From Membranipora membranacea (taxonomy: Eukaryota; Bryozoa; Gymnolaemata; Cheilostomatida; Membraniporidae): a stretch of DNA of 64,000 nucleotides. The stretch is taken from contig OU612071.1 of assembly GCA_914767715.1 (NCBI GenBank), positions 24,859,681 to 24,923,680 of the forward strand, read 5' to 3'. The notes under the pieces were generated by a model. The model saw only the letters and a program-made list of their open reading frames with translations. It did no database searches and was not told the DNA's origin. The first letter of the stretch is position 1. Each line of letters opens with the position of its first letter. Positions 10,791 to 22,431 of this stretch are shown here, in pieces. The position numbers and the translations under genes were made by a program.

Positions 10791-11565
10791 AAGACTTAGC
10801 TTTAATTTACCTTGGAGCCTTTATTAGACGTTTTTCTCTAGAATTCTAGGTTAGAGATTGGCTCTAGTTTTACCCTAGGCAATAAGGCTCCGATTTCCAT
10901 TTTTAAGTTTCTTGTTGGGACATGATATTACTTATCAAAGAGGTGTCACAGTACATTTCTTTTAGGTCAATGTAGTGGTGTACCATGAGTAGGTTATAGA
11001 ATGGTCACAACGCAAAGATGAATTACTGCTGCTAGCACAAACACAGATTCTTCCCCAACCCAACTCAGCAGTCCTTCTCAGTACTCGTCACAAGGGAAGG
11101 TCCAATGTTGACTGCTGCCATTGGCATCTTGCAATGATAATTAAGGTAACAGCTCATATGCTGTGCTGCCATACCGTGCAAAAACCTGGAGATGTTGTTT
11201 ACAGATTATGTAAATTCAACTAACACCTTCGCGTAAGTCGTCTACGCTGTGCTTAGTTGTGGGCAGTAAGGAGTTGCTACGGCTCAGCATAGAGCATCGT
11301 ATGCCCATACACCCTATCACTTTGGTGACATTTACTCTGGTTTCAGTATTTTCCCTATTTACACATTTGTATCATCCTCTTTCAGTTCCGCACATGGAAA
11401 TTTAGCTTTTTTCTTATCGTGAAGCAGATGATAAATATGATTCTGAAGGCTTTTAATTCAGTGGAAGGCTACACCTCAATCCAAACAACATCTCAATGGC
11501 TTTGATTATGGCAAAGTCTGGTATTATGTCCTGACGAGCTAACTGTACCAGCTAACCCTACCTAC

Positions 11566-11753
11566 CTTACACACGACATCCTCACTTAGTAGTATATTTC
11601 TTGCTGCCAAGTCTCTGTGAACTATCTTCCTCGAGTGGAGATATTCGACACCACGAGCAATCTCCAAGGCCCACTTATAGAAGACTGGCACTGAGGCTTC
11701 TCTGTCACACTCAGGGATATACGAGATTCTCCACAGGAAATGCTTGAGGTCAC
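11566..11753 (-). CDS. Tyrosine kinase exon: catalytic loop
   Basis: Acceptor gttatacag, donor AAG|gtaggt. After completing the glycine from the previous exon it reads [20 protein letters not shown], then [20 protein letters not shown], then [27 protein letters not shown] is the catalytic loop specific to tyrosine kinases, with Asp as catalytic base. GDLKHFL marks the start of helix D. The insert [15 protein letters not shown] is a short kinase insert. Confidence 0.92.
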
Positions 11754-11756
11754 CTG

Positions 11757-11826
11757 TATAACGTGATAATAATATAGTATATAATATAGTATATAATATA
11801 GTATATAATATATAATATATCATAAC
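11757..11826. repeat. TA-rich microsatellite
   Basis: Repeats of TATAATATAG lie directly beside the acceptor of the catalytic-loop exon. This is simple sequence inside the intron. Confidence 0.85.
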
Positions 11827-12962
11827 ATGTTGTATTATAATTTAATAATAATGTAGATGATTCAGGTGTTGATACTGTGGCATGGGGAGGGGGTGTAACA
11901 AAAAGTCTGGGTAAAGAAAATTTTAGAGCACTGTCTTCGAGAGTTAGTCCCTGGTAACCACATGAAGATGGCAAACACCATTGTCATCTTTGTTTTGAAT
12001 CTGTATTTGTAATCTACCAATTATGACATCATATTTTTTGTAAAAAATATGGAAAGGTACTAAATTCAGGATATGAGATAAGAATATTCTAACTCATTAT
12101 GATTGATTGATTGATTGTATTCTATCACTAACATAAAATAATATGTTGCGAGATAAGGGTGTTCATACTGAAAGGGAGCCAGCACATACAAGGAAAAATA
12201 AGTTTAAACACTGATGGATGATTAAAAGAGAATATCATTTAAAATATGGATAGCATGCCTCAAAAAACAGTCTTTACCAAGGGCACTTCTGTGTTTAATT
12301 GTTTGATACCTGCCTGAGGGGCATTTAGCAAGAAAGTTGTTCATAAAGTGGTCATCGTCATGGATATATCGGAGGGCATTATTCATATTTATGTAGAGTT
12401 AGGAGAATTATAGGGCAGAATCCCTTCAATTTCAAAGTTGACTATAGAACTTGAATAATCAATCAGATTAATAAAATACCCTTTTCAATGTATTTAGATC
12501 CTATAATAAAGTACTCATCAAGCATCTATCAATCATTGGCTTAGAATGACAAACTCCAGATTTGATTGGTGCAATGTGTACGCAATGTCAGACGTTAACT
12601 ATAAAACTTGTCTAAATTTGTCTCGTAATCAGCTGGGAGTTGTGGCGTGCTCCTGTAATCCAGTTACTTTGAGGCTAGGTTTGGTGGACGGCTTGAGGGC
12701 AGGGGTTCTGCTGCAGGTCCACCTATGTCGATTGGGTGTCCGCACTAAGCACGGTGTCAATATGGTAACCTTGGGGGAGCTCATGGTGACCAGGTTGTTT
12801 AAGGAGGAGCGTACCGGCCCAGGGTGGAAACACAGCAGGCAAAAGCTTCCGCATGGTGCAGTAGTGGGATAGCGCCCATGAATAGGAGTTCTGTGGTAGC
12901 CTGTCCAACACAGTTGGACCCATTCCTTTTTGTATAGTCAGTTTCAAATTGAAATAATTTAC

Positions 12963-13171
12963 ATTTTTTTACATTTACAATTTACACAATAATTTATTTT
13001 TATTTTGCTCTTCTATCTGTTAGAGGCTTGGTTTTTTTTACATTTACAATTTACACAATAATTTATTTTTATTTTGCTATTCTATCTGTTAGAGGCTTGG
13101 TTTTTTTTACATTTACAATTTACACAATAATTTATTTTTATTTTGCTCTTCTATCTGTTAGAGGCTTGGTT
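12963..13171. repeat. Tandem repeat, 3 copies of 69 bp
   Basis: The motif ACATTTACAATTTACACAAT starts at 12971, 13040 and 13109, giving a 69-base period. Each unit ends with TCTGTTAGAGGCTTGG. The copies are nearly identical, so the amplification is recent. It lies in a kinase intron. Its length is a multiple of three, which creates an accidental open frame. Confidence 0.9.
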
Positions 13172-13649
13172 TTATGCCCTATGGTTGGACAAGTTAAATC
13201 GAATTATTAGCTTGTAGAGTTGTTTCCCCTTTTTTATATAATGGTTAGGGGTCAGCTTTTATGTGGTCAGTCTAACACGCATGAGTAGCGCCAATTCCTT
13301 GGGTACTCCATTGCTATGTGCTTACGCTGCACCAAGAAACCAGAAAAACCAGGCAGATTAATTTGCTTTGCTCTCAAAATATTGGTTTCTGTCATCAGTA
13401 AACATTAATAATATGTTCATCTTTTACTGATTCAAAACAATGGTGACAATGATGGTTGCCATCTTTATGTGGTTACAAGGGAATAAATCTTTAAGTCTGT
13501 GATCACTCAATGTACAGCATCGAGTTTGATGCATACTACATGCTTTGCTGCTCAGTACAATCATGCAGCTTGTTTGCCAGATATGAAATTAGCTAGTTTT
13601 TATTATCATCAGTAAACCCGTTCTTAGAAGAAAATTGAGAAAAACTCAC

Positions 13650-13779
13650 CATGTCTGCAGTATTCAGTGGCGATGAAAGGACTCTTTTTGTCCAGGCAGA
13701 CAGAGATTATGGACACAATGTTCCTGTGTTGCCCTACCATAGCCGGACAAGACGCTTCCAGTACCAAGTCCTTGAGAGA
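13650..13779 (-). CDS. Tyrosine kinase exon: helix C and hinge
   Basis: Acceptor ccacattctag, donor CATG|gtgagt. It reads SLKDLVLEASCPAMVGQHRN, then IVSIISVCLDKKSPF, then IATEYCRHG. The Glu of LEAS fits the helix C glutamate that pairs with the VAVK lysine. TEYC is the hinge. Compared with typical receptor kinases the lysine-to-helix C segment is about 8-10 residues short, so an extra small exon may have been missed. Confidence 0.85.
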
Positions 13780-14006
13780 CTAGAATGTGGCATTTTCTGC
13801 AATGTGATGTGCAGACTTTCAATATTTCGTTGAGTAATATTATCACCAATAGAAGGCATATTTTGTGACCCCGACAGATGTGGTTTTGGTTCCAATCAAC
13901 ATTGACCAACAGTCAAAATAATATTCTGTATCATCCACACAACCACTTGATTATGTTTTTAGCTAAGAGCCGCATGATGGCAGCATGTTTTCCTACTTTT
14001 CACTAC

Positions 14007-14097
14007 TTTGACAGCAACCACATCTCCGCTACCATAGGGTGTGGCCTTGTGAACCACTCCAAAGTTTCCTGAGCCTATCTCGTCACCAAACTCCAAC
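14007..14097 (-). CDS. Tyrosine kinase exon: P-loop and VAVK
   Basis: Acceptor gatttacag; the phase-matching donor is AAA|gtagtg. It reads LEFGDEIGSGNFGVVHKATP, then YGSGDVVAVK. GSGNFG is the glycine-rich ATP-binding loop and the VAVK lysine binds ATP phosphates. An alternative donor 8 bases further on would add VVK but breaks phase with the next exon found. Confidence 0.88.
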
Positions 14098-14510
14098 CTG
14101 TAAATCAATCAGACTTCAAATTAAAACACACAAAATCTACATCCCTATTGATTTATATTTTGTCTTGATTACTGAGGCAGGACGCTACTTGAGTGGTGGG
14201 CATCTACATAGCAAGTGCCTACATAGCAGCTCCAATATAAATACAATTAATCAATCAGAGCAAAAACGTTAGCTAACATAATTCTAGTTTTAGCAATTAT
14301 TTTAATAACGCCTAAGACTCAAAGGTGACCATTTGCAGTTTTCCATTGCTGGGCATTCAGACGAGGGAAGAGGTGGAGAAAGGGATTTAGGGCTCAAACT
14401 AACAGAACACTCTTCCTAGTTTAATCGCCTAAATTACACGATCTTCCAGGCTATCACTTTCATGTCATGTTAACATCAAACTCAGTGCTCAAAAAAACAG
14501 AGCTTCAGAC

Positions 14511-14605
14511 CTGTTAGATTTGACTTTATAACTCTGGAGTATTTCTGGAGCGTCGATCTTAAACGTCTGTTCTGTAGTAGTACTTTGTTGGTTTTTCCCT
14601 CCAAC
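14511..14605 (-). CDS. Kinase juxtamembrane exon
   Basis: The frame ends KIDAPEILQSYKVKSNR and continues directly into LEFGDEIGSG, as juxtamembrane sequence does before a receptor kinase domain. The donor is ACAG|gtctga. The exon could begin at 14605 (after tttactag, phase 0) or at an inner acceptor (tactactacag, phase 1). Only the inner one matches the phase of the exon ending at 14768. In another frame the adjacent bases read GFCSLVLLSLILMRR, a hydrophobic run followed by two arginines. That is what a transmembrane segment should look like, but no normal splice joins it. Confidence 0.6.
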
Positions 14606-14767
14606 CTAGTAAAGGTCGCCTCATAAGGATCAGACTCAACAGCACCAAACTACAAAAGCCAGACATCAACATTTTATTATGTGGTTGATAGAAGGCATGC
14701 GCAACTTTCATTTGCACTTGTACTTTTTTTAAAATGAATCCATATCTACCCATCTATACCATCTTAC

Positions 14768-14985
14768 TGTAGATGGTTATCCCTTCTGACATCATAAACA
14801 CGGCTCTGTTCAGTGTACATTTCAGTAAGCCACCCAGATTGGGTTGTACTTCAAACGTGCTGGTCAGCGTGACATTAAAATAGAGTCGCTCATCTGGAGG
14901 TACACTACGATACGGCTCGGCTATTGGGTTTTTGCCTTCCACCAGAAAACTAACGAGGGTCTTGTTCAATCACTCTATTTCCAAC
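14768..14985 (-). CDS. Ectodomain exon with a possible in-frame stop
   Basis: The open part reads VEGKNPIAEPYRSVPP, then DERLYFNVTLTSTFEV, then GGLLKCTLNRAVFMMS, and ends in phase 1 at donor ACA|gtaaga. The best acceptor (gtattacag before 14985) keeps phase with the exon ending at 15403, but the frame then meets TGA at 14970-14972. A weaker acceptor (accctcgttag, just downstream) avoids the stop and also keeps phase. Either the weak site is used or the gene carries a nonsense change. No domain name assigned. Confidence 0.5.
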
Positions 14986-15402
14986 CTGTAATACATAATC
15001 ATAGGTCCTCATGTCACATCACATTTGGCTCTAAGAATTCTGTAGAACCGGCTCCGACTGTTTCCGTATTCATTGGGATGGTGCACAGCAAAATATTTCT
15101 GTGCATATAGATATGCTTATTACGAGGCACTTTTTGAAGTTGTTGTCCCTTGCTTTAGTTCGTAATCATTTACAACTGAGATAACCTTTTGAGGATGGCC
15201 ACAGTTGCGCTCATGTTGCAGACATGTTTAGGAACTTGATGAAGGCTTAGGAAAGGTTGTCAAGTAATTAAAATCAATTACTACCAACCGTCTTAACCAC
15301 TTTAAGAACTACAACATGACAAAGGTAGAGATATTTTCAAGCACCCAACTAATTTCCTTGGCAAAGAATTGATGTTCAATAGAGTCATGTGCAACTCATT
15401 AC

Positions 15403-15501
15403 CAGTCTGGAAGTGTATTATCAAAGCTAAAATAATCCTCGTCATACTCAAGCTTGTTCTGTGTCCAATTATTAATCCACAGGAGCTGCATATCTAAAAA
15501 T
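15403..15501 (-). CDS. Ectodomain exon of the kinase gene
   Basis: The acceptor tatttgtag gives entry in phase 2, matching the exon ending at 15994. It reads FLDMQLLWINNWTQNKLEYD, then EDYFSFDNTLPD, with donor ACTG|gtaatg. NWT is a possible N-glycosylation site. No family recognised. Confidence 0.6.
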
Positions 15502-15993
15502 CTACAAATAATCAAACATGACATCTACAAGAATATTCCTCTAACACAGATCATCTCTCTGGTATCACTTACAAACTTCTTCTGGGCAGGGCAATCAATA
15601 GCCCACAATGCAATTTTCTTGAATTCCCAGTGAGACCATGTCTATAACTAACGATAACTAAAACCATAATCATAATATTACAAGCATTTATGTATATGGA
15701 TATCATACTGGAAGATGCATTGATGAAACGTTGAAGGCATACTGCTTTATATAAAAATTAAATGCAAATGTGTGGATTTCTATTCACACATTTTTGGAAA
15801 TATGGGTAGATGAAAACAATAAATATTAGACAATCGGAAAATACATCAACAATCCAATCTTAAAACCACTGCTGCCAACTACAATTTATTGTTCTGAGCA
15901 TCGACGGCGAAGTGAAAGCATTGGTAAAAGGGTTAAAGGTTCATAATAGAAGACAATAAATGGCTTCGACAATAATAGGATGACACCTGGTAC

Positions 15994-16132
15994 CTGATTT
16001 GGAAGACATAGTTCGGGTTGTACTCATGTTGTTCTGTGCATTCAGCCTCATCAGTTGTCTTGGTCACAGCATGAACATTGAACTCGAGATCTTTCACAGC
16101 GATCCGGTTGAAATCCCCTTCATAATATGCAT
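15994..16132 (-). CDS. Ectodomain exon of the kinase gene
   Basis: Entry in phase 1 after gatatttgaag completes an Asp from the upstream exon. It reads AYYEGDFNRIAVKDLEFNVH, then AVTKTTDEAECTEQHEYN, then YVFQIR, with donor CAG|gtacca. The open frame extends further upstream, but only this acceptor matches the phase of the exon ending at 16346. Confidence 0.65.
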
Positions 16133-16345
16133 CTTCAAATATCAAGAAAGTTGTCGTCAGTGAAGGTTTTCGCCTACAACTGCTGGTCTGATCATGAATG
16201 GGTTTTCACAATGAGGATTATCTTTAGAAGAGTAAGCTTCTTACAGGTTTAATACGTTATAATTGAGCTGGAAGCTGGAGCTGAGCTGAGATTCTGTCTC
16301 TAGACTAGCAGGATTATTGGCAGAGTAGATAACTTGGGAACTCAC

Positions 16346-16427
16346 CTGTCATCACATAAGGAAGTCGTGGAAAGTGGAACCCCACACCGTTTATGGTCTC
16401 ATTAACCTCAGGCTCACCAGTAGTGCT
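16346..16427 (-). CDS. Ectodomain exon of the kinase gene
   Basis: Acceptor taatatcag, donor ACAG|gtgagt. It reads STTGEPEVNETINGVGFHF, then PRLPYVMT. NET is a possible glycosylation site. It needs a phase-0 exon before it, while the Ig-like exon upstream ends in phase 1, so one exon between them is missing. A 21-base piece at 16822-16842 (tttcag to CAG|gtagat) does not resolve the phase. Confidence 0.55.
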
Positions 16428-17317
16428 CTGATATTAAATATAATTAATAAATGTTATGGAAACTGTTTTTATGCAGGGAAATTGCTTTATTATGAAATGT
16501 AATACTAGGGTGTGAGGACAAGCCCAAGCCCCAGTCTTAGCTGCCTTGTCACCATTACAGTAGGAGGTCAATATAGAATCAATTAGACAACTTATAAACG
16601 ATAACATATATAGCAAATATTTATTCTGGCGTAAGAACGATGTGCATGGCACTTGTAACTAGAAATACAAAGAATAAAATGACACAAATTTTTTTTAGAT
16701 GTGTATAAAGACAGTTACGATAATGGCGGCCGGGTATTTAGATCTGTTAATAAATGAATACTTACAATATATATAATATAATATAATATAATAAAATATA
16801 TGTCAGGTTGTTTTTATCTACCTGTAGTTTTGATAAGGTGACCTGAAATAATGAAATACAATACGCTGAAGGCTAAGAATTGGAAATACCAGTCATAAGT
16901 TTTTATGACCGAATGGTTACAATGGCCGAGTGGTTGACTAATAAAACAATTTGTAGTAAGATTCTTTCAGTGAAATACCAGAGCATTTTTTGCCAAAACC
17001 AGCACCGCTGACAACATTGCTTTATTAGATGGTAACAGAGTACTGACATGTGCTGGGACTGACTACTGAGTGTCATATCTATGTCATCATTTTTCTTTAT
17101 CCACTTTATTCACTGATCAAGTATATTGTAGGTAATGTGCATATAAGACCATGTGGTACATCAAGTACTCTGGTCTCTGTATACAAAAGAGAAGAATAAT
17201 TCCGTTTCACAGTCAAATTCATGGAAACAGAAATATTATTGGGTCGGGAGAATATTCAATACTGAAGAAGTGATATGGAAATCATCTATATATTTGAGTA
17301 TTCATTATTAAGCATAC

Positions 17318-17453
17318 CACTCCCAGGGTCAACTCTTTCCGCAAAGCACATGATAACGTCATCGTTCAGCTCTACAGTGACATTTAAAATCACAAACTCT
17401 AACAGTCCATGAGGAGTTATAGTCACAATGAAACCTGGTTGGTTTGGTTCAAT
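17318..17453 (-). CDS. Ig-like domain, second half
   Basis: Enters in phase 0 after attttgtag and exits GGGAGTG|gtatgc. It reads IEPNQPGFIVTITPHGLLEF, then VILNVTVELNDDVIMCFAER, then VDP. With the exon at 18908-19057 it completes an Ig-like pattern: an early Cys, a Trp about 22 residues later, and a C-terminal Leu-rich strand leading to Asp-Asp and Cys. Such domains form ligand-binding ectodomains of receptor kinases. Confidence 0.7.
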
Positions 17454-17744
17454 CTACAAAACATTTGATAGGCCTACTACTTAGTTATAGCGCGATGAAA
17501 TTCAAATCAATCAAAAGCAACCAATTATATGAGAATTGCGAATTTGTACACTGAGTTGTCCACCTTTTGAGCAAGGGCAGACAACTCTGTATGAAACTCA
17601 TTGAAAACAGATAGTAGAAATGGGAATGCAGAGTCAACCTATTGTGAGATCTTAAGTTCTCACAGCTCAGGAGATTTCGGATAAAGAGAATGGAGCCAAG
17701 AGGATGGGAGCAGGTGATACCAGACGGCGTCAACCACTTCAAAA

Positions 17745-18185
17745 TAATGTGTATAATTAAACCTTTTTATCGCAAGTATTTAAATAATGTGTATAATTAA
17801 AACCTTTTTATCAGACAAGAATTAAAATCCAATCTCCGGTCTTTTTGGAGGGTTCAATCGCAAGCATTTAAATAATGTGCATAATTAAAACCTTTTTATC
17901 AGACAAGAATTAAAATCCATTCTCCGTCTTTTTGGAGGGTTCAATCGCAAGCATTTAAATAATGTATATAATTAAACCTTTTTATCAGACAAAGAATTTA
18001 AATCCAATCTCCGTCTTTTTGGAGGGTTCAATCGCAAACATTTAAATAATGTGTATAATTAAAACCTTTTTATCATACATAAATTAAAGTCCAATCTCCG
18101 TCTTTTTGGAGGGTTCAAACGCAAGCATTTAAATAATGTGTAACATTAAACCTTTTTATCAGACAAAAAACCTAAATCAAATCTC
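17745..18185. repeat. Tandem repeat, about 5 copies of 87 bp
   Basis: GGAGGGTTCAA recurs at 17847, 17934, 18021 and 18108, an 87-base period, with partial units at both ends. Each unit holds CTCC-gtcttttt-GGAG, a short hairpin, then GGTTCAATCGCAAGC, then CCTTTTTATCAGACA. Copies differ by a few substitutions and indels. It lies in a kinase intron. Confidence 0.9.
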
Positions 18186-18640
18186 CGCATTTGTCAAGAT
18201 GATGGGCAAATGCTACCTCCAGTATTTTGGCCATGCTCACCCGCCGTGATGAACCCCGGTGCATATAAAAACCGGGGGAACATCAAGGCAGGGCAGTTCT
18301 TTTTGGAGAGCCCTCAGCAGCATGTTACTCTGCAATATTTTGGTATTTACTATTATTTTGGAGCGTATTACTATTTTGGAGCGTGCTACAACTTACTGTT
18401 TTGGAGTTGACCTATTCTGACCTTTTACACAGGAAACTTTGACGGTATGATAGAGCATGGTTTATTTTTTACGATGACTGTTTAAACTTATTTCCACCAT
18501 TAATCAAAACAAAGTCTTATTTTAATGTCGAAAGGCATCTCAACTATGAGTCATTAGTAAATTGAATTAATATCTACTTGTAACAGAATTCTAAAGAACA
18601 ATGTTCTGGATAAATTTGATAAGGTAAACAAAACACTTTT
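18186..18640. other. Intronic sequence with no gene seen
   Basis: Contains a short GC-rich patch (CCCCGGTGCATATAAAAACC around 18253) and several TATTTTGGAG-like repeats at 18330-18405, probably repeat-derived. No exon supported. Confidence 0.4.
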
Positions 18641-18692
18641 TGTATGGAGTTGCCTTCTTCCTCAACAGGAAGAAGTTAACTCCATACAAAGT
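18636..18692. repeat. Long-stem hairpin
   Basis: TGTATGGAGTT (18641-18651) and TTCTTCCT (18655-18662) pair with AGGAAGAA (18667-18674) and AACTCCATACA (18678-18688). There is a 3-by-3 internal loop and a 4-base terminal loop, and a few more A-T pairs extend the base. It could be a small foldback element or a transcribed hairpin RNA. The loop is small for a typical microRNA precursor. Confidence 0.7.
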
Positions 18693-18907
18693 AAACATGA
18701 GCAAAATGAATGAAATAGTGGTGTCTGTTCTGCTCGGGTATTCGGCCCCAAGTGGGTCGAATATGCACTATGACGACCCCATATTTTATGGGAAACTACA
18801 TAGACCAGTGCACGCTGATACTGCTGCTCAAATATACATTAAGACACTGGCCAGTGGAGATGTTATAGTAATAACCACACGTACAGTTATTTCCCCAACA
18901 AACATAC

Positions 18908-19057
18908 CAATACTCCGTTTCTGAAGACAGCCCAGTAGTAGTGTACTTGAGTGGCATTGTGCGGATAAATACGGAGATCCGCCTGATAGTCGATTTCACA
19001 CGACACTATGATTCCTTCACCTCGGAAAACAGTGGTCACCGCACAGGCACTCTCTTC
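18908..19057 (-). CDS. Ig-like domain, first half
   Basis: Acceptor tattgtgtag, donor TTG|gtatgt; exactly 50 codons, phase 0 to 0. It reads EESACAVTTVFRGEGIIVSC, then EIDYQADLRIYPHNATQVHY, then YWAVFRNGVL. The VSC cysteine and the HYYWAVF tryptophan fit the B and C strands of an Ig fold. NAT is a possible glycosylation site. It joins in frame to the exon at 17453. Confidence 0.7.
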
Positions 19058-21363
19058 CTACACAATAATACAGCAAATGTATACTACTGCCAAGGTATAA
19101 TACAACAGTGGTATAATAAATTAAATACAACATAATACAATAATTCAGTACTTGCAGCACTGGAAACAACTAACATTCTGATATAAAGTGTCTATAAAGG
19201 AGGCTATGGTTGCCTGAAGTTTGGATTGAGGGTGTGCAAATGACAGATTGAAAGGCATCATAGCGACGACACAACCACTATGTATATTTACTACCTGATG
19301 ATCCTCAGTTGGCAATCAGGGAAAAAATACCCTTTAGAGGGAATTATAGGTAAATATAATTACGCTAGTTTTGATGTCACATAATGTTAGCTAACACTAA
19401 TTCTAGCTACCTCAAGCTAATCTAGGTAGATGCGATCATTGTATTAACATGACTCACATTTTCCGGTTTGAGACATATTTATTTGCTTTCTTCATAACCT
19501 GTACCCTGCGGCTGAAAACTGAACTCCACCTGCAGGTAAAGTTTGGAAATGAGAAAATTTCAGGCAAAATCAGTGCAAACAAAACTAATCTTTTGGATAT
19601 TTTCCGAATAATTAATATGCGAAATTTAAATTTTAACAACAGTTTCCATGCTGTTGGGTAATCTCATAAACATATAAATACTTTTGAAAAACTACTGGTT
19701 AATTGAAGCATGTACAGGATCCTCCCTAATTTAGTGCATTCCTCATGACTGACGTCACTGCGCTTTTTAAAACTCCATACATTTTTATGCAGTAGCATGA
19801 AAAAACAGTTTATCAAAGATTATAGAGTCAGGCCATCTCTCATTATTCAGTTGTGCTGAGCATGCAAGCAGCGTTGTGAGGGAAATAATCAATCGTTATG
19901 TAAGGATCCGCGCTCATCATGAGGTCGTTTTGTAAACAGATGCAAAGACTCTTATTCGGTCCAAAATGACCCGCCTCCCTGTATTCAGCCATGTCTGATA
20001 AGATAAGTCTTGGTAAATATACAGCCACTAAATTATCGATTGATTTGGCCACTCTGAGCCACTTTTATTTTCTCTACAGCATGCACATTAAACTCAATAT
20101 TTATGTGATTGATTGGGCCAGTCTGGGCTACATTTAAATCATCCATGATAAATAGTTCAATTTCTTATCCCTATCCGCTATTTTATTCATGTCCTGTCGC
20201 AAGCCAGCGGATTATACCCACAAGGTGAGTTAAATTGTGGTTTTTTATCAAATCCTATTTCCTGTAAGATGAAGAGACCTGTTGTTCTGCCAGTTAATTT
20301 TCTTCAAAAATAAAGTCTCAAGAGGAATACCCACCACGTTTTGGGGAAACACTTAACATCCAGGTCATATGTGAGATTATAAACCCTCAACACTATTGAA
20401 AGATTCCACTGCTTATAATTTGTTGACTTTTACGCAGATTGATACATGTGTATCAGGGAGGATGTGTAGGAATACCATGTCAATCTAAGACCAAAATTAC
20501 TAGCATATGTTAGTTTAAAATGTCAGCAAGATTGATCCGGAAGTAGCTAATCTCCAACAATATTATCATGCAAGATATGAAGAGCAAAGACTCAGTGTTC
20601 TGAGCTCGGATTTCAAGCCTTTAGTTTACAAAATACATTTGAAATTAAACCATACTCAAGGACCATCAATATTGTCCATCTTACCGTTACGTGTCTGACA
20701 GTTGGAAAGATCAGATGCAATAAAGTAAGTGAAAATGCTGAGCAAAACCTTAAATTTGCAATAGTCGATGCACCATTTTTCATACAAACTCTTTAGGCCA
20801 GAAACAGCTATCATGTAAGTTGTTATTGCACGGACAATATTTGATTGCACGATTTACTGACCACATTTTATACTCTATTACTATATGTTCTATAAAATTC
20901 ATTGGGTGTACCGAGTTTTAATGGTCATATTTAGAAATAACAGGGTGTTTTATTCTTACATTACATGTATGGGGACATAACTCCTATTCTGGCCTATGCG
21001 CTACAGTGAAAAAGTAAATAGCGCAGTGACGTTGTGTCACTGAATTAGAGAAAATGGTCTAAGCCAGTAGTTTCCAGTCTAAAGTATTTGTACGTTTATG
21101 CATTTAACACACGCATCATAGAAAAATAATGTTGAATTGATTTATCTAGAGACCGACCACCCATCACCAATCACCATCTCCTGTGTTAAAAATCTATAAA
21201 AATTCTACATGCAGTATTATGGTGGCTACCCTGCCTTGCAAAAGCTCACTGTAAATAGAATAACAATCGGAAACTGAGTATGTTTAGGTTTCACAAAAAC
21301 ATGAGTGTGGCAATTGGTAATTAAATGGAGGATATATAAAGCATTTATTTTATTACACATTAC

Positions 21364-21540
21364 CGGCTTGGTTTTGACAGTATGGTTCATAGGAGGTGCA
21401 AAGATTCTCATGTGTTGAGTTAAACTGTTGCTTGTGCCTGTGATTTTTCCATGCACTGTTACAATCCATAGCATCATCTAACGGATCAGCAAGTAATTTC
21501 CGGCTAACGTCCATCTGGCAATAGCATTGTCGGACATCAT
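21364..21540 (-). CDS. Cys-containing N-terminal exon, probably of the kinase gene
   Basis: Acceptor cagtttactcag, donor GCCG|gtaatg. The open frame of 58 codons reads DVRQCYCQMDVSRKLLADPL, then DDAMDCNSAWKNHRHK, then QQFNSTHENLCTSYEPYCQN. Five cysteines and an NST site suggest a secreted, disulfide-bonded segment. It has the same strand as the Ig exons, with matching style and spacing, but the linking exon (phase 1 to phase 0) was not found. The start codon and signal peptide of the gene are therefore unknown. Confidence 0.55.
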
Positions 21541-22431
21541 CTGAGTAAACTGAAATTCATGATTTTGGTTAATTGTAGTATGAGCCCCTCAGACTTTAGG
21601 CCCCCCCCACCCCCGTAATTTTAAACTCATTCTAAAATATACATTCTTCTGACAGAAATTTCAAAAACTTTCATTCCACATCTTTTGATTAGTTGTTGTG
21701 TATAGATAGTTCGGTATGCCATAAGTTACTGTTGGCAATAGCTTTAATGTCCTGTACAGCGAAACACTTATAACTGTTATACTTTTTTCGTTTCTCAGCT
21801 ACACAAATTATAGATAAGCCTTATTCATCATTCCTCTCAGGAGGCTTTTAGGTGGTATTACCTTACACAGTGATTTGATGACATTAGTCAGACTAAACTT
21901 CTTATACTTCTTACTGAGTTTCAACCCTTTTAATATTGCATTGTGTATCTCAGGGTGCAACTGCGGCTTTGTTTCAATCCACACAATGTTCAAGTATGTA
22001 TCTTTGGTATCATATTGGTAGCGCTGCCAAAGCACTTAGAACACTCGGTGCCAAATTTTGATGAAACTGATACAATTATCACTATTTCAAGACACAATAA
22101 TTAGTTTCATTCATGAGCTTTGACCTGTAGGATTCTTCAGGATGTTAGTTTTATCAGACAATTTATTTTATAAACTAATAAAACCCACATGACCCTGTGA
22201 CCTCCTAAGTAAACACGTCTGATACGATAACAGTTTACAGAATCTCTTATAGGTTTGTGTTTCTGAGAAGTTTGACAGCAGTTGAGTTTTGTCCAGGCAT
22301 GAACCTTACATCGTCTGTGTGTATCTCACATCATCTGTGTGGAACATGACATTTATTATTTATCTGTTCTCCGCGTCGTGAGTCATCGAGTCAGCAGCTC
22401 TTTCTATCTACTAGTAAGAGTAGTCATCAAG

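Larger units (their letters stand above)
7273..11565. other. Large kinase intron with repeats
   Basis: This 4.3-kb interval lies between the kinase exons ending at 11566 and starting at 7272. It holds the 119-bp repeat pair (7895-8013 and 9610-9728), an inverted pair GATATGCTGG (8182-8191) / CCAGCATATC (8251-8260), and a tRNA-derived element at 10612-10790. No coding exon is supported in it. Confidence 0.5.

Noticed and set aside
13028-13210. 60-codon frame in the 69-bp repeat
   Set aside because: The period is a multiple of three, so the frame stays open by repetition; composition is Phe/Tyr-rich low complexity.
16920-16945. Possible tRNA-Leu/Ser start (ATGGCCGAGTGGTTGAC)
   Set aside because: A good A-box-like word, but the following sequence has no variable arm, B box or T stem.
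18640-18924. 94-codon plus-strand frame over the kinase ectodomain intron and exon
   Set aside because: It overlaps the hairpin and the 3' flank of the minus-strand Ig exon; the minus strand carries the splice sites and the Ig pattern.
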